Translations under genes and position numbers: made by a program
Notes under the pieces: model-generated
What the model was told of the DNA's origin: nothing
Seen by the model: only the letters and a program-made list of their open reading frames with translations
Database searches by the model: none
Source of the DNA: an uncultured Alistipes sp.
Lineage (GTDB): Bacteria; Bacteroidota; Bacteroidia; Bacteroidales; Rikenellaceae
NCBI GenBank assembly: GCA_904502285.1
Contig: CAJGEC010000017.1
Location: forward strand, 1-39,505
DNA: 39,505 nucleotides
Reading direction: 5' to 3'
Part shown: positions 1-6,893 of the stretch, piece by piece
Layout: every line of letters begins with the position of its first letter
Numbering within the stretch: position 1 is the stretch's first letter

Positions 1-13
1 AAAACAAACGTTC

Positions 14-126
<113 letters not shown>

Positions 127-128
127 TC

Positions 129-160
129 AAGCCGAATCCTTAGGGTTCGGCTTTTTTTGT
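129..160 (+). terminator. Intrinsic terminator of the rRNA operon
   Basis: The arms AAGCCGAA and TTCGGCTT form a GC-rich hairpin with a short loop, followed by a run of T. It lies 2-3 bases after the 5S end, as expected for the end of an rRNA operon. Confidence 0.9.
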
Positions 161-221
161 TGCTATGTGAATGGTGCGTTGAGTAGATTATTGTCGTGAG
201 AAGGTGTTACGAACGGAGTTT

Positions 222-256
222 AGCCGAACCCAGATCTTCAGCTTTCAGAGTCGGCT
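222..256. repeat. Weak inverted repeat in the post-rRNA intergenic region
   Basis: AGCCGA at 222-227 and TCGGCT at 251-256 are complementary, with a 23-base loop. The arms resemble those of the rRNA terminator just upstream, so this may be a decayed second terminator. It is weak on its own. Confidence 0.35.
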
Positions 257-292
257 TTATGCCGCCAATTATATTTACAATCCACCCCCGTT

Positions 293-317
293 CCCCCTCC
301 TTATGAAAAGGAGGGGG
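293..317. repeat. GC-rich palindrome, REP-like
   Basis: Perfect 10-bp inverted repeat: CCCCCTCCTT at 293-302, loop ATGAA, AAGGAGGGGG at 308-317. An outer pair, TACAAT near 275 and ATTGTA near 324-329, can extend the fold. There is no T run after either arm, so it is not an intrinsic terminator by itself. It has the look of a dispersed palindromic element, which one window cannot prove. Confidence 0.6.
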
Positions 318-329
318 CAAGATATTGTA

Positions 330-363
330 GGAGCAGATCGTAAGATTTGCTCCTTTTCTTTTT
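330..363 (+). terminator. Second intrinsic terminator downstream of 5S
   Basis: GGAGCAGATC and GATTTGCTCC form a 10-bp stem (one G-U pair) closed by a GUAA tetraloop, followed by TTTTCTTTTT. It would catch read-through from the rRNA operon, or end an unannotated small RNA made from about 160-355. I found no good promoter for such an RNA. Confidence 0.8.
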
Positions 364-405
364 GCATATAGCGCCCCACCTATCGCACAAGACTCGCTTA
401 TGAGC

Positions 406-441
406 TTAGGGAATTTAGAGAAATTAGAGAACTTAGAGAAT
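406..441. repeat. Four tandem copies of a 9-bp repeat (TTAGRGAAN)
   Basis: Units at 406, 415, 424 and 433 read TTAGGGAAT, TTAGAGAAA, TTAGAGAAC and TTAGAGAAT, followed by a decayed fifth unit. The rest of 160-578 holds only the hairpins listed here and no gene. The same 9-mer recurs inside the 1671-2035 minisatellite and at 39231-39284. Confidence 0.75.
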
Positions 442-515
442 TTAAAGTTTAGTGTGAATAGACTATGGTGGGTTGTTGGTGGTTGAGAATAGTTGTTGGT
501 TGTAGATGGATGGAG

Positions 516-553
516 ACAAAATAAGGCTGTCTATGATTTTCATAAACAGCCTT
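516..553 (-). terminator. Terminator of the winged-helix regulator operon
   Basis: AAGGCTGT at 523-530 pairs with ACAGCCTT at 546-553. The inner TATGA/TCATA arms extend the stem across one mismatch. Read on the minus strand, the hairpin is followed by ATTTTGT. It lies 26 bases after the regulator stop codon. Confidence 0.75.
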
Positions 554-578
554 AAATCAATTATATAACGACGCGCGA

Positions 579-860
579 TTATCCTATATAACTCTTCAGT
601 GCTTCCACATAATTTCTGAAAGCTTCGCGACCGACGGGCGTAATCCTACAAATTGTGCGCGGGATCTTGCCATTAAACCCCTTTTCAACTGCTATATAGT
701 TAGCTGTTTGCAGTTTATCTATCTGCACACTAAGGTTGCCTGCAGTAGCACCTGTCTGTTTTCTAATATAGACAAAGTCTGCACTCTCTACGCCTAAAAG
801 GATAGACATAATTGCTAATCGCAGTTCGGAATGAAGAAGTGGATCAAGAGGTTTAAGCAT
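579..860 (-). CDS. Winged-helix DNA-binding regulator, 93 aa
   Basis: A small one-domain regulator of the winged-helix class often seen in Bacteroidetes next to a membrane protein of unknown function. The sequence shows helix-rich DNA-binding character: an N-terminal helix (HSELRLAIMSILL), a recognition-type segment (TGATAGNLSVQIDKL), and a wing with the basic GKIPRTICRITPVGREAF stretch. The length is typical of a lone winged-helix protein, with no effector domain. Its start codon overlaps the stop of the upstream membrane-protein gene by 8 bases, so the two are made together. A perfect palindrome upstream of their shared promoter (1633-1650) is a plausible operator, which would make this an autoregulator (inference). 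The signal it answers to cannot be read from the sequence. Confidence 0.85.
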   Translation of the reverse strand: MLKPLDPLLHSELRLAIMSILLGVESADFVYIRKQTGATAGNLSVQIDKLQTANYIAVEKGFNGKIPRTICRITPVGREAFRNYVEALKSYIG

Positions 861-1524
861 TTCTAAGTCTTTTTGCGCGGTTGTACAGTATATGTCCAGG
901 GATAATCATCATAACCGTAAATATTATTGCAAAGATAATAATTTCGCTGTAAAGAACGTACTCAATATACTCGATACAATAATTTTGTATCGTTGTGTTA
1001 TACTCTTTGATGAGTAGATGTAGTATTGGGAACAGCAGTGCAAGTATCATACTCGCCTTTCCTGCAACGGTAAGCACCCTGTGTTGGCAGATCTTTCCGC
1101 TAATTACAGTTCCGATGCTCATCATCACGGCGGTTAGAAATAGAATGTTTGTCTTGTAGACAAGGGCTGCGATGAAAATCATACCATAAGATAGACCAAT
1201 GACTGTCCATACAGCACTTACACTACGATCGACATAGGACTTAGGTCTGCGCTCTTGGTTGTGATTCTGTTGATAATTCAACCATAGAGTTCCCGTACCG
1301 CCAACCAAGGGAATTAACCACCAAAACCAAGAGATCGTAGAAATGTTTGCACCACTTGTGTAACCAAAGTATTCGAACAATGATACTATAACCGTTGTGT
1401 AGCCCCACAACAGGAAGTATTTACCACTGTCGCGATCGATGTCTGCTGTGGTTTGAGCAATCATCTGAGAGATAATCTCTATACTGCGGTGTTCGTCGAA
1501 TTGAGTTTTTTTGTTGTTTTCCAT
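853..1524 (-). CDS. Multi-pass membrane protein paired with the regulator
   Basis: An integral inner-membrane protein of unknown function. After a charged N-terminus (MENNKKTQFDEHRS) it has about six hydrophobic segments, including FLLWGYTTVIVSLFEYF, WFWWLIPLVGG, VIGLSYGMIFIAALVY, FLTAVMMSIGTVISG, ASMILALLFPILHLLI and EIIIFAIIFTVMMIIPG, and ends with a basic tail. I recognise no catalytic motif. It is first in a two-gene operon with the winged-helix regulator (8-base overlap), so it may sense or relay something for that regulator (inference). An ATG seven codons upstream (1545) is also in frame. I prefer 1524 because the conserved-looking part starts there, but neither start has a Shine-Dalgarno site. 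Confidence 0.8.
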   Translation of the reverse strand: MENNKKTQFDEHRSIEIISQMIAQTTADIDRDSGKYFLLWGYTTVIVSLFEYFGYTSGANISTISWFWWLIPLVGGTGTLWLNYQQNHNQERRPKSYVDRSVSAVWTVIGLSYGMIFIAALVYKTNILFLTAVMMSIGTVISGKICQHRVLTVAGKASMILALLFPILHLLIKEYNTTIQNYCIEYIEYVLYSEIIIFAIIFTVMMIIPGHILYNRAKRLRNA

Positions 1525-1579
1525 AGTAGTTAGTTTTAGGTTCATCTTGTTGTAACGCTATCTGCAGATATTTCAATTA

Positions 1580-1611
1580 CAAATATAAAGCAGTTTATAA
1601 AATAAACCAAA
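1580..1611 (-). promoter_or_regulatory. Promoter of the membrane protein/regulator operon
   Basis: On the minus strand, TTTG (1611-1608), a 20-base spacer and TATATTTG (1587-1580) match the Bacteroidetes -33/-7 consensus. The predicted transcript starts about 50 bases before the chosen start codon. Confidence 0.7.
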
Positions 1612-1632
1612 TATTTTAGACTATTTTTTTTA

Positions 1633-1650
1633 TTACTACGTAAGTAGTAA
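1633..1650. promoter_or_regulatory. Palindromic operator candidate
   Basis: TTACTAC, GTAA, GTAGTAA is a perfect 7-bp inverted repeat centred about 30 bp upstream of the -33 box of the regulator operon. Size and symmetry suit a dimeric winged-helix protein. Binding by the regulator at 579-860 is inference. Confidence 0.45.
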
Positions 1651-1670
1651 AACTTTTAGGTGTGCAGGAA

Positions 1671-2035
1671 GGGGGGGGGCTACATTGAGGAGCTAAAGTC
1701 GCCTGTTGGCGGTTGGTGGAGATTGGTAATTTAGAGAAATTAGTAAGTTTAAGGAGATTAGTGAGTGGGGTAAAATAGGACCTTGCTGAGGGGGGGGGGC
1801 TGCATTGAGGAGTTAAAGTCGCCTGTTTGGCGGTTGGTGGAGATTGGTAATTTAGAGAAATTAGTGAGTTTAAGGAGATTAGGGAGTGAGGTAAACAGGA
1901 CCTTGCTGAGGGGGGGGCTGCATTGAGGAGTTAAAGTCGCCTGTTTGGCGGTTGGTGGAGATTGGTAATTTAGAGAAATTAGTGAGTTTAAGGAGATTAG
2001 GGAGTGAGGTAAATAGGACCTTACTGGGAGGGGAG
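1671..2035. repeat. Minisatellite: three units of about 118-120 bp with G runs
   Basis: Three near-identical tandem units have equivalent points (CATTGAGGAG) at 1683, 1803 and 1921, so the periods are 120 and 118. Each unit opens with a G run of 9 (1671-1679), 10 (1790-1799) or 8 (1910-1917) bases, the main length difference between units. Each carries a small CGCC-loop-GGCG stem and ends in four 9-mers related to TTAGRGARN. The units adjoin directly with no spacers, so this is not a CRISPR array. Together with flanking DNA it fills the gene-free stretch 1651-2127. Confidence 0.9.
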
Positions 2036-2127
2036 TTTAGGAAGGTGCGCTGTTGGAGAGGGGTAGGGGAGTACCTCCTAATGTTCTCTAAATTACTTAA
2101 GTTCATTTGATTACGGATTGTGTGTGT

Positions 2128-2640
2128 CTATTTTATTCTATCAGAGCAGAAGGATTTGCGTTTGCACTCTTTGCAGAATTCGCCTGACCAGACGGCGTTG
2201 AAGTGGTCGCCAGCGCTATCGACGAGGTTAAGGTCTGTGGTGAGGATGCCAGCCTCGAAATTACGTTTGCCATCGGACTTCATACCGATACCTGCGCCTG
2301 TGAGGTTGGCAGATCCAATATATGCCATTTCGCAGTCGAAAACAATAATTTTGAAGTGTACCCTCGGACATAATTTGCGCTTAAGGCGTTTGATAAGGAG
2401 TGGGTATTTGTCGAAATCGTCACAGAAATTTGGGCCTGGCTCCTTGGCGTGGAGCAGGCGTACCTCGACACCTCGCTTGACTAAGGAGTCGAGAACGGCG
2501 AGGAAGGGTTTACTATTTGCGCCTACCTTGACATAGAGATCCTTGATGTCGGCAGTGCCTATGACAAGCGAGTGGCGCACGTTTGCTATTCGGGCAATAA
2601 CCTCGCTAAAGTGTTCATTATCTGCTATATACTGTGTCAT
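2128..2640 (-). CDS. Phospholipase-D-like (HKD) protein, 170 aa
   Basis: A single-domain member of the PLD superfamily, whose enzymes cleave phosphodiester bonds through a covalent phospho-histidine. There is one HKD motif, H95-x-K97-x4-D102 (HFKIIVFD), followed by GSANLTGAG, the usual serine/asparagine part of the active site. One motif in about 170 residues is the plan of Nuc-type nucleases, which work as dimers. The C-terminus has a cysteine cluster, C156-x2-C159-x5-C165, that could hold metal. There is no signal peptide, so it is probably cytoplasmic. It follows the rnpB terminator and no clear promoter is visible before it. A role in nucleic acid cleavage is more likely than lipid cleavage, but the substrate is unknown. 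Confidence 0.85.
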   Translation of the reverse strand: MTQYIADNEHFSEVIARIANVRHSLVIGTADIKDLYVKVGANSKPFLAVLDSLVKRGVEVRLLHAKEPGPNFCDDFDKYPLLIKRLKRKLCPRVHFKIIVFDCEMAYIGSANLTGAGIGMKSDGKRNFEAGILTTDLNLVDSAGDHFNAVWSGEFCKECKRKSFCSDRIK

Positions 2641-2667
2641 AGGCGGTTGGTGTTTTTCGATACGTTA

Positions 2668-2702
2668 ATAAAAGAAGGGCCTATCTAATCTTAGACAAGC
2701 CC
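2668..2702 (-). terminator. Terminator of rnpB
   Basis: On the minus strand GGGCTTGTCTAA and TTAGATAGGCCC pair over 12 positions (two G-U pairs), followed by TTCTTTTATT. It begins a few bases after the P1 3' strand of RNase P RNA. Confidence 0.85.
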
Positions 2703-2709
2703 TACAAAG

Positions 2710-3057
2710 TCTGCATACGCTATAAGCCGAGTTCTGTACTCTCCGTTAGGAGAGCCTCTATCATTTATCTACGACGACAATCACTTGCCGCCTCTAGCAA
2801 CCTACCCCCCGACATTGGACGAGCAACCCTTAATTGTCGGTATACACGGTCTTGCAACCCACGAGGCGCACAGCCAAGAGTATCACTACCCTTGCGGTGG
2901 GCTCTTACCCCAACCTTCTCACCCTTACCCTTTCAGGCGGTTATTTTCTTCTACGCTACTATACCCTCTCGGATATCAAGCCATTAACTTGCGCGGTGCT
3001 CTATGTTGCTCGGACTTTCCTCTTACACCATAGGTGTCAGCGATAGAGCGCATATGC
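2710..3057 (-). ncRNA. rnpB: RNase P RNA (class A)
   Basis: The catalytic RNA of RNase P, which trims the 5' leader from tRNA precursors. On the minus strand the 5' part contains the P4 hallmark GAGGAAAGTCC (3022-3012). The middle has the conserved GTAAGAGCCCACCG block (about 2909-2896). The 3' end has ACAGAACTCGGCTTAT (2737-2722), the other P4 strand. The P1 helix forms from ATGCGCT near the start and AGCGTAT at the end. Length near 348 nt is normal. A consensus promoter sits just upstream and a terminator just downstream. Short reading frames across it on either strand are chance. Confidence 0.95.
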
Positions 3058-3062
3058 GGGTG

Positions 3063-3093
3063 CAAATTTAGGAATTATGTGTTAAAAAACAAA
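3063..3093 (-). promoter_or_regulatory. rnpB promoter
   Basis: On the minus strand TTTG (3093-3090), a 19-base spacer and TAAATTTG (3070-3063) match the Bacteroidetes consensus almost perfectly. The predicted start near 3057 agrees with the P1 helix. The -33 box lies in the T tail of the pgi terminator. Confidence 0.8.
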
Positions 3094-3120
3094 AGAAAGG
3101 GGGACAATTATCCCCCTTTC
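3081..3120 (-). terminator. Terminator of the gpsA-pgi operon
   Basis: GAAAGGGGGA and TCCCCCTTTC form a perfect 10-bp stem with a 6-base loop (3095-3120). On the minus strand it is followed by TTTTGTTTTTT. It lies 20 bases after the pgi stop codon. Confidence 0.9.
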
Positions 3121-3139
3121 GTAGAAATACCTATATATA

Positions 3140-4471
3140 TTATAGGCGAGCCTTAATAGCCTTTGACTCCTCCTCGTAGCCAGGCTTATCCAACAAGGCG
3201 AACATATTCTTCTTATATGCCTCTACGCCAGGCTGGTCGAATGGATTTACGCCAAGGATATAACCTGAGATACCGCAACCCTTCTCGAAGAAGTAGAGCA
3301 ACTGGCCAATGGTGCGAGCATCGATGCGCTCGATTTCGATGATGAGGTTTGGCACACCACCGTCGAGGTGTGCAAGGCGAACACCGAGTTCGGCCATCTT
3401 ATTAATCTCAGAGAGGCGTTTGCCTGTGAGGAAGTTCAAGCCGTCGAGGTTAGCCTCGTCAGCCTCTACCTTAACCTCGTACTTAGAGTTCTTCACCGAT
3501 ATAATGGTCTCGAACAGGGTGCGCTCACCCTCCTGAATGTACTGACCCATAGAGTGAAGGTCGGCAGTGAGGGTTACGCTTGCAGGGAAGATGCCCTTGC
3601 CCTCCTTACCCTCAGACTCACCGTAGAGCTGCTTCCACCACTCGGCAATATACTGCAACTTAGGCTCGTAAGAGCCGAGGATCTCTATCTTCTTGCCCAT
3701 CTTATACAACTCGTTGCGTACGATAGCGTACTGAGCAGCAGGGTTTTGCTCGATTGGAGTAGCCTCACTTGTGAGACGCTCCATATCGCGAGCACCCTCT
3801 ACAAAAGCATCAACATCTACGCCTGCAACAGCCAATGGAAGTAGGCCTACAGGTGAGAGGACTGAGTAGCGACCACCCACGTTATCCTCGATGACGAAGG
3901 TAGGGTAGCCCTCCTGAGTTGCGAGGGTCTTGAGTGCGCCACGTGCCTTGTCTGTAATGGCAACGATGCGCTCAGCAGCCTCGGCCTTGCCATAGCGCTT
4001 CTCGATCTCGGCCTTAATGAGGCGGAAGGCGATGGCTGGCTCTGTAGTAGTACCAGACTTAGAGATTACGATAGCAGCGATAGAGTACTCCTTCACTGCA
4101 TCCATAAGTTCGTGGGTGTAGTCCTCAGAGATGTTCTCGCCAGCAAAGACAACGGTAGGGTTGTCGTGGTGCTTTTTGAGTGACTCGAAAGAGTTTGACA
4201 TAGCCTCCAAAACGGCCTTAGCACCGAGGTATGAGCCACCGATACCGATGCAGATTACTACCTCTGCGCGCTCGCGCAACTTCTGTGCTACGCTCTTAAT
4301 CTCGGCCATCTCCTGGTCGGTGATAGATGATGGAAGGTTTACCCAACCGAGGAAGTCGTTACCTGCACCCTTGCCACTGTGAAGAAGAGAGTTGGCACGT
4401 GCTGCCTCTGCCTGCATCTGGTCGGTTACCACGATGCCACTATGTTTTGCATCAAACTTAATTAGTTCCAT
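3140..4471 (-). CDS. pgi: Glucose-6-phosphate isomerase
   Basis: Interconverts glucose 6-phosphate and fructose 6-phosphate in the cytoplasm, for glycolysis, gluconeogenesis and cell-wall sugar supply. The 443-aa length is that of the shorter bacterial PGI type rather than the 550-aa enterobacterial form. Visible marks are the SIS-fold phosphate-binding GIGGSYLGAKAV, the SKSGTTTEPA loop, the family signature GGRYSVLSPVGLLPL, and the region FPASVTLTADLHSMGQ. It starts 49 bp after gpsA on the same strand and is followed by a strong terminator, so gpsA-pgi is probably a two-gene operon. Nothing looks unusual. Confidence 0.97.
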   Translation of the reverse strand: MELIKFDAKHSGIVVTDQMQAEAARANSLLHSGKGAGNDFLGWVNLPSSITDQEMAEIKSVAQKLRERAEVVICIGIGGSYLGAKAVLEAMSNSFESLKKHHDNPTVVFAGENISEDYTHELMDAVKEYSIAAIVISKSGTTTEPAIAFRLIKAEIEKRYGKAEAAERIVAITDKARGALKTLATQEGYPTFVIEDNVGGRYSVLSPVGLLPLAVAGVDVDAFVEGARDMERLTSEATPIEQNPAAQYAIVRNELYKMGKKIEILGSYEPKLQYIAEWWKQLYGESEGKEGKGIFPASVTLTADLHSMGQYIQEGERTLFETIISVKNSKYEVKVEADEANLDGLNFLTGKRLSEINKMAELGVRLAHLDGGVPNLIIEIERIDARTIGQLLYFFEKGCGISGYILGVNPFDQPGVEAYKKNMFALLDKPGYEEESKAIKARL

Positions 4472-4520
4472 ATTCGTAAAGTTTAAATGGTTAATTTTTA
4501 AGATGTTAGTATTTAGTTGA

Positions 4521-5525
4521 TTACTTCAAAATCTGCGTCAGGGCCTTCATAGCCTCGCGTGCCGAAGCCTTATTGTAGAGCACCTCCCACACCATATCTG
4601 CGATCGGCATATCGACATTGCAACGCATCGAACTACGACGAATACACTCGGCAGCGTAGTAGCCCTCGGCCACCATAGTCATCTCGTTAAGAGCGCTCTT
4701 GACCGAGCAACCCTTACCAATAAGGGTGCCAAGACGGCGGTTGCGGCTCAACTGCGAGTAGCAGGTTACAAGGAGGTCGCCCATATATGCTGCGGTGTTG
4801 ATATTGCGCTCTTCGGCAGGGATTGCCTTCTCGATGAATCGCTTCATCTCTGCGGCGCACGACGAGATAAGAACGGCCAAGAAGTTGTCGCCATAGCGCA
4901 AGCCGACGGCGATACCCACGGCCACGGCATATACGTTTTTCATAATCGCTGCGGCCTCGACACCCAAGACATCGGTAGAGAGGCTACAACGGAAGTAGTC
5001 GTTCGAGAGAACACTGCAAACTGCTTGAGCAGTAGTGAGATCCTCTGCTGCGATGGTGAGGTACGAGAGTTGGCACTGTCCCACCTCCTCGGCGTGTGAA
5101 GGGCCTGTTACGACGGCGAGATTCTCCATCGGGATATCGTAGTAGCGGTTCATATGCTCGACGATGGTGAGGTAGTCGCCAGGGATGATACCCTTGACTG
5201 CCGAAACAACGACCTTATTAGCGAGGCTCTCGGTGAGAGGTTCGAGGAACTTCTTGAGGAATGCAGAAGGCATAGCCAAGATGACGATTTCGGCATCGCG
5301 GACAGCCTCATTTATGTCGGCTGTAGGGGTGAAAAATCCACGATCTATATAGCACCAAGGCAGATACTTCGTATTTCGACTAAGTGTCGTGAGCGATTCG
5401 AAGATGTCGTTGTTTAAAACCAACCAATTTACGTGATGGTGATTCACGGTAAGCGTCTTCACTATCGCTGTTGCCCAACTGCCGTAACCCAAGACGGCAC
5501 AACGGGGATTACTCGATACGTTCAT
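4521..5525 (-). CDS. gpsA: NAD(P)-dependent glycerol-3-phosphate dehydrogenase
   Basis: Reduces dihydroxyacetone phosphate to sn-glycerol 3-phosphate, the backbone precursor of membrane phospholipids. The 334 residues start with the Rossmann signature G13-Y-G15-S-W-A and continue with VVSAVKGI and TGPSHAEEV. The C-terminal helical domain has AAAIMKNVYAVAVG, which carries the catalytic lysine, and GDNFLAVLI, which differs from the common G-x-N-x-x-A form but aligns well. Length is typical. It is first of a gpsA-pgi operon and divergent from mreB, from which it is separated by about 257 bp holding promoters for both directions. Confidence 0.95.
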   Translation of the reverse strand: MNVSSNPRCAVLGYGSWATAIVKTLTVNHHHVNWLVLNNDIFESLTTLSRNTKYLPWCYIDRGFFTPTADINEAVRDAEIVILAMPSAFLKKFLEPLTESLANKVVVSAVKGIIPGDYLTIVEHMNRYYDIPMENLAVVTGPSHAEEVGQCQLSYLTIAAEDLTTAQAVCSVLSNDYFRCSLSTDVLGVEAAAIMKNVYAVAVGIAVGLRYGDNFLAVLISSCAAEMKRFIEKAIPAEERNINTAAYMGDLLVTCYSQLSRNRRLGTLIGKGCSVKSALNEMTMVAEGYYAAECIRRSSMRCNVDMPIADMVWEVLYNKASAREAMKALTQILK

Positions 5526-5544
5526 AAGTAAAAAATTATTTACA

Positions 5545-5605
5545 CAAAAATAGTAAAAAAATGTGAAAACTCTTGCAAAAACCTCATATCTTTTTTCTAT
5601 CTTTG
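5545..5605. promoter_or_regulatory. Divergent gpsA / mreB promoter region
   Basis: Toward mreB there is a TATCTTTG -7 box at 5598-5605. Toward gpsA the minus strand has TATTTTTG (5552-5545). Upstream half-boxes for both directions fall on one TTGCAA sequence at 5573-5578, with spacers of 22-23, longer than usual. The mreB transcript would have a leader of roughly 170 nt (5612-5782) with no reading frame I trust. Confidence 0.5.
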
Positions 5606-5782
5606 CAAATGAGTAAGTAGTGGTTTATGCTCATTGGGGCGTAACTTGCTGAAACATAGATGTTTTCGACCTCTGGCGCGGTCTTGCGTCACGAGTCGCT
5701 TTTTTGTCTATGGCTGCCTGAAAAGGGGACGAGAAAGTGGGTGTCGAACGATTGGAGTGATAATAATAAAAAGAGTTAAAAT

Positions 5783-6811
5783 ATGGGTATTTTTTCATTT
5801 ACGCAGGAGCTCGCTATTGACCTCGGAACGGCCAATACGCTCATTATGCACAACGGCAAGGTTGTCGTTGATGAGCCCTCTATCGTGGCTTTGAGTATGA
5901 AGACGGGCGACCTTATGGCCATCGGTCACAAGGCACGTCTTATGGATGGTAAGACTCACTCAAACATCCGCACCATTCGTCCGTTGAAGGATGGCGTTAT
6001 TGCCGACTTCGAGGCTACGGAGCTTATGTTGCGTGGTTTGATTAAGAAGGTGAATGCTACGGGAGGTATGTTTGCACCATCGCTTCGTATGATGATTTGT
6101 ATCCCTTCGGGCTCTACAAACGTCGAGATTCGTGCCGTAAAGGAGTCGGCACAGCACGCTGGCGGTCGCGAAATCTACCTCATCTTCGAGCCTATGGCCG
6201 CAGCCCTCGGTGCTGGTCTCGATGTGGAGGCTCCAGAGGGTAACCTCATCATCGACATCGGTGGTGGTACTTCGGAGATCGCTTGTATCTCACTCGGAGG
6301 TATCGTATGCTCTAAGTCTATCAATATCGCAGGTGATGTCTTCACCACAGATATCCAGAACTATATCCGCCAGCAGCACGGCATCCGTATCGGTGAGCGT
6401 ACTGCCGAGGCTATCAAGTGCGCTATTGGTGCTGCGGTGCCAGAGTTGGCTGAGGAGCCTGAGGATTACGTATTCACAGGTTCTAATATGCTAACCAACC
6501 TTCCACAGACCGTGACATTGAACTATAGCGAGATTGCCTACGCCTTGGATAAGTCGCTCGTTAAGTTGGATAACGCCCTTATGGAGGTGTTGGAGGAGAT
6601 GCCACCAGAGTTGTACTCGGATGTTGTTCGCAACGGTATCTACCTTGCGGGTGGTGGCGCTCTTATTAAGGGCCTCGACGAGCGTCTCTCGAAGAAGTCG
6701 GGCTTGCCAGTACATATCGCCGAGGATCCACTACGTGCCATTGCGCGTGGTACTTGCATAGCGCTTAAGAATATTGGTAACTTCTCGTTCTTGTTGGGTG
6801 GCGACAAGTAG
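5783..6811 (+). CDS. mreB: Rod-shape actin homologue MreB
   Basis: Bacterial actin that polymerises on the inner face of the membrane and organises lateral wall synthesis by RodA and PBP2. The N-terminus MGIFSF is a short membrane-binding region, followed by the ATP phosphate-1 loop DLGTANT (13-19). The phosphate-2 motif IGGGTSEI and the adenosine motif AGGGALIKGL follow in the usual places. Length 342 is typical. It heads the elongasome gene cluster mreB-mreC-mreD-mrdA-rodA. A hairpin resembling a terminator separates it from mreC, so it may be made in excess of its partners. The ATG is 9 bases after a weakly purine-rich AAGAG. Confidence 0.98.
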   Translation: MGIFSFTQELAIDLGTANTLIMHNGKVVVDEPSIVALSMKTGDLMAIGHKARLMDGKTHSNIRTIRPLKDGVIADFEATELMLRGLIKKVNATGGMFAPSLRMMICIPSGSTNVEIRAVKESAQHAGGREIYLIFEPMAAALGAGLDVEAPEGNLIIDIGGGTSEIACISLGGIVCSKSINIAGDVFTTDIQNYIRQQHGIRIGERTAEAIKCAIGAAVPELAEEPEDYVFTGSNMLTNLPQTVTLNYSEIAYALDKSLVKLDNALMEVLEEMPPELYSDVVRNGIYLAGGGALIKGLDERLSKKSGLPVHIAEDPLRAIARGTCIALKNIGNFSFLLGGDK

Positions 6812-6844
6812 GAGTTAAGGCTATAAGTATAGGTAGTAGAAACT

Positions 6845-6883
6845 AAGAGGCTGTCGGCAGTGATTTGTAGGCAGCCTCTTTCT
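6845..6883 (+). terminator. Hairpin between mreB and mreC, partial terminator
   Basis: AAGAGGCTG (6845-6853) pairs with CAGCCTCTT (6872-6880), followed only by TCT. The 9-bp stem is strong but the T tract is weak, so partial read-through is likely. This would set a higher mreB level than the downstream genes (inference). Confidence 0.6.
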
Positions 6884-6893
6884 AAGCAAAATT

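Noticed and set aside
1671..2035. CRISPR array
   Set aside because: Units are 118-120 bp, adjoin directly and contain no unique spacers. No cas genes are present.
1879..2106. 75-codon minus-strand frame inside the minisatellite
   Set aside because: It runs through repeat units whose G-run lengths differ by 1-2 bases, so no frame is preserved between units. Its composition follows the 9-mer repeats. No promoter is seen.
2785..3046. Open frames across the RNase P RNA gene, plus strand
   Set aside because: They are antisense to rnpB, whose conserved blocks fully explain the sequence.
5634..5894. Upstream frame overlapping the start of mreB
   Set aside because: It needs a non-ATG start, has no conserved features and runs into mreB in another frame. 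It is better seen as untranslated leader.
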